The notes beneath the pieces were generated by a model. That model was given only the letters and a program-made list of their open reading frames with translations. It was not told the DNA's origin and did no database searches. Shown here one piece after another: positions 62,901 to 64,000 of a DNA stretch of 64,000 nt; positions within the stretch are counted from its first letter, which is position 1; every line of letters begins with the position of its first letter. Position numbers and translations under genes: made by a program. Location: the NCBI RefSeq assembly GCF_016863315.1, contig NZ_BOOQ01000016.1:1-64000 (forward strand). Reading direction: 5' to 3'. The stretch comes from Planotetraspora silvatica. GTDB lineage: Bacteria; Actinomycetota; Actinomycetes; Streptosporangiales; Streptosporangiaceae.

Positions 62901-64000
62901 GGAGGTCACTCGCTGCTCGCCGCCCAGGTGGTCGCCCGGCTGCGCCGGATCCCCGCTGACGCGGGCGCGGTCTCCACGATCACGATCATGGATGTGTTCA
63001 GGCACCGGACGGTCCGGGCCCTCGCGGCGACGGCGTCGGTCGCGGACGACGGGCCCCGTCGGCTCCTGCACCGGCTGACCCCCGCGGGGCCCGTCGTCTC
63101 CACGCTGGTCTGCGTGCCGTACGGCGGGGGCAGCGCGGCCATCTACCAGCCACTCGCCGACGCGATGCCCGACGGCTGGGCGTTGTGGTCCGTCGCCGTG
63201 CCGGGGCAGGAATGGGGCCTCGACGAGGAGACCCGTCCGATCGGCGAGGTCGCCGAGACCTGCGCGGAAGAGATCCTCGCGGCCGCGCGGGGACCGATCT
63301 CCCTCTACGGGCACTGCGGTCTCGGCGTCATGCTGACCGTGGAGATCGCGCGACGGCTGGAGGCGGCCGGCGTGGAGATCGAGGCGATCCACCTGGGCGG
63401 CATCTTCCCCTTCGCCCGGCCGAGGACGGTCCTGACGCCTCTGCGGGACCTGGGCGAACGGCTGCGCAGCGACCGGGTCTGGGCGAACGGCCTGATCGCC
63501 GCCGGGCTCGACATCGAGGAGCTCGACCCCGAGCAGGTCAGGGCGATCATCCGCAACCGCCGGCAGGGCACCCGGGAGGCCGAGGAGTACTTCACCCGCC
63601 TCTACGGGGACAGCTCCGATCCTCTTCAGGCGCCGATCATCTCGGTCGTGGGGGAGCGGGATCCCGCGACCGAGTTCTACCAGGAGCGATATCGCGAGTG
63701 GCACCACCTCACCGGTGAGACGGCCCTGGTCGTGCTCGACGAGGCCGGCCATTTCTATCTCAAGCACAGAGCCGCCGAACTGGCCAAGATCGTCACCCGG
63801 ACACGCCAGGCCATCGTGTCCGGTGACACGGAGACGATCGAGGACAGGGACAGGTCGTGGTGGCTGCACGCCACGTCACGGATCGACCACGGCGCCGCGG
63901 AGCCGGCGGCGGGACCCGCGGCCGCGGAACGGCCCCCTCCCGGGCCAGGGGGCGGAGCGGGCAGGGGATCCGGGACGGACGCCGGCCCGGAGGCCGGGGC
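59979..64000 (+). CDS. Non-ribosomal peptide synthetase, C-A-T-TE, continuing beyond the window
   Basis: The frame opens at TTG 59979 (GGTGGAGG upstream) and stays open for 1340 codons to the window end. The C domain has AAHHLVTDGWS (about 161). The A domain has YVIYTSGTTGRPKG (about 596); pocket residues D-F-T-K-I-G-H-V-G closely match the aspartate code DLTKVGHIG. The T domain has DDFFELGGHSLL (about 977). The thioesterase begins near PYGGGSAAIYQPLA (about 1046), with nucleophile motif LYGHCGLGV, where Cys1113 replaces the usual Ser, and the His in EAGHFYL (about 1255). After the TE comes a Pro/Gly/Ala-rich linker, so a further C-terminal domain is likely. It probably releases the peptide made jointly with the divergent synthetase. 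Confidence 0.93.
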   Translation, partial: MTTLSADKKALLAQRLRRRTGSASITPRPPGSVPPLSHAQERLWFLEQYAPGTTVYTVPVTLRIEGELDETAVEPALLEVVRRHEALRMRFHTTGEGLPVVEIDAEPRAGFRLETAEGPDEARDLIERELSRPFDLDEGPLVRALLVRLTPVDHVLMLAAHHLVTDGWSFDVILRELFAFIRGQSPDPPVVQYGDYAVWQRDREYGREVAYWRERLAGVPVLDLPTDEPRPREMCHAGAVHHFALDVDLSATAHAHAATPYMVLLSAFQILLSRYSGQHDFAVGTPIAGRGLPELDGVAGMFVNTLAMRADLGGDPTFETFLARTRESALDAYAHQELPFDRLVTELNVQRDVSRSPVVQATLALQNFAAGVGSGDLTLSAFAAEAGTARFDLSLHLFEKPGGFSGQLTYNTALFGPDTIGRMAAHFEVLLRAVVADPSRRLSELPMLAAGERERVLEFSRSPEPRPTGHTLLHDVVAGPPDRVAVTCGDASLTYAGLACRSDALAVHLRTLGVTRGSRVGVSLEQSVDLAVAVLGVLKAGGAYVPLDPAQPAARLAAMTADAGVRVTVTAEFLAAMPAGPAGSPADPGLTGTDLAYVIYTSGTTGRPKGVAVQHREVLTYLAGVRERLEVEPGGTYALMQSLSFDFGVTVFYLSLMSGGTLHLLNPRLPVAELAETLRRTDHLKITPSHLASLLPQAADPSDVLPRRLLILGGEASTSAWAGTLRGPRVVNHYGPTEATVGVTTHEVTGRERTQALPIGRPLPGARAYVLDERAEPVPIGVIGEIHLGGDRLARGYLGMPGLTAERFLPDPYGTPGSRMYRTGDLGRWLPSGELQFLGRRDLQVKVRGYRVELSEIEEALAGHAAVAQAVVDLRSDRLVAYLLGERVPTRDLRAHLTDRLPEYMIPARYVWLDRLPLKSHGKVDRAALPEPAAEREQDGYVPPESPLETAIAVVWAKVLELDRVGAEDDFFELGGHSLLAAQVVARLRRIPADAGAVSTITIMDVFRHRTVRALAATASVADDGPRRLLHRLTPAGPVVSTLVCVPYGGGSAAIYQPLADAMPDGWALWSVAVPGQEWGLDEETRPIGEVAETCAEEILAAARGPISLYGHCGLGVMLTVEIARRLEAAGVEIEAIHLGGIFPFARPRTVLTPLRDLGERLRSDRVWANGLIAAGLDIEELDPEQVRAIIRNRRQGTREAEEYFTRLYGDSSDPLQAPIISVVGERDPATEFYQERYREWHHLTGETALVVLDEAGHFYLKHRAAELAKIVTRTRQAIVSGDTETIEDRDRSWWLHATSRIDHGAAEPAAGPAAAERPPPGPGGGAGRGSGTDAGPEAG

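Noticed and set aside
61728-63869. 713-codon open frame on the minus strand
   Set aside because: Antisense to the C-A-T-TE synthetase, which continues in frame without stops to the window end.

Overview
The window is very G+C-rich actinobacterial DNA. GTG and TTG starts are common, genes are often coupled through 4-bp GTGA/ATGA/TTGA overlaps, and HspR- and CebR-type operators are present. The gene set (class II DAHP synthase, cydABDC, DUF574-type methyltransferase, sialic-acid-like wall polymer genes, NRPS with MbtH) fits a filamentous actinomycete. Streptosporangiaceae or a relative is a plausible guess, but it is inferred from gene content only. I see no rRNA, tRNA, IS element, phage gene or CRISPR array.

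Region by region. 0.4-9.3 kb: an unknown small protein, ribosome-rescue factor ArfB, an alpha/beta hydrolase, a HAD hydrolase, a Tat-exported PhoD phosphatase, an FG-GAP propeller protein, an MFS exporter and an orphan STM4013-like hydrolase. 9.4-15 kb: lon under a perfect HspR (HAIR) operator, an acyl-CoA synthetase and an HtrA-like protease. 15-20.8 kb: a cydABDC operon for an unusually compact cytochrome bd oxidase, divergent from a padR gene across three operator copies spaced exactly 15 bp apart. 20.7-31.6 kb: mostly housekeeping and stress genes (universal stress protein, ExeM-type nuclease, ctaD, thioredoxin, methyltransferase, DAHP synthase, FAD monooxygenase, phosphotransferase).

31.6-41.8 kb is a cellobiose-type regulon: cebE-cebF-cebG-bglC-cebR in one direction, plus a second GH1 beta-glucosidase. 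The two promoter regions together carry three perfect CebR boxes (TGGGAGCGCTCCCA). A stand-alone condensation-domain gene lies divergent to the second glucosidase. 42-43.5 kb encodes a sulfatase. 43.8-50.5 kb is a wall or capsule glycopolymer locus that resembles teichulosonic (Kdn-type) or polysialic acid loci. It has two glycosyltransferase-like genes on the plus strand and, convergent to them, a polysialyltransferase-family gene, a GT2 gene and a single protein that fuses CMP-sialate synthetase, HAD phosphatase and sialate-synthase domains.

50.7-64 kb holds a lipoprotein esterase and a non-ribosomal peptide locus. Leftward, a C-A-T-C-A-T synthetase, MbtH and a second stand-alone condensation-like protein are translationally coupled. 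Rightward, a C-A-T-TE synthetase runs off the window and has cysteine instead of serine as the thioesterase nucleophile. The specificity residues suggest a glycine-like residue, a basic residue and aspartate. The two stand-alone condensation proteins are paralogues. Short tandem repeats sit at or just after many stop codons throughout the window.
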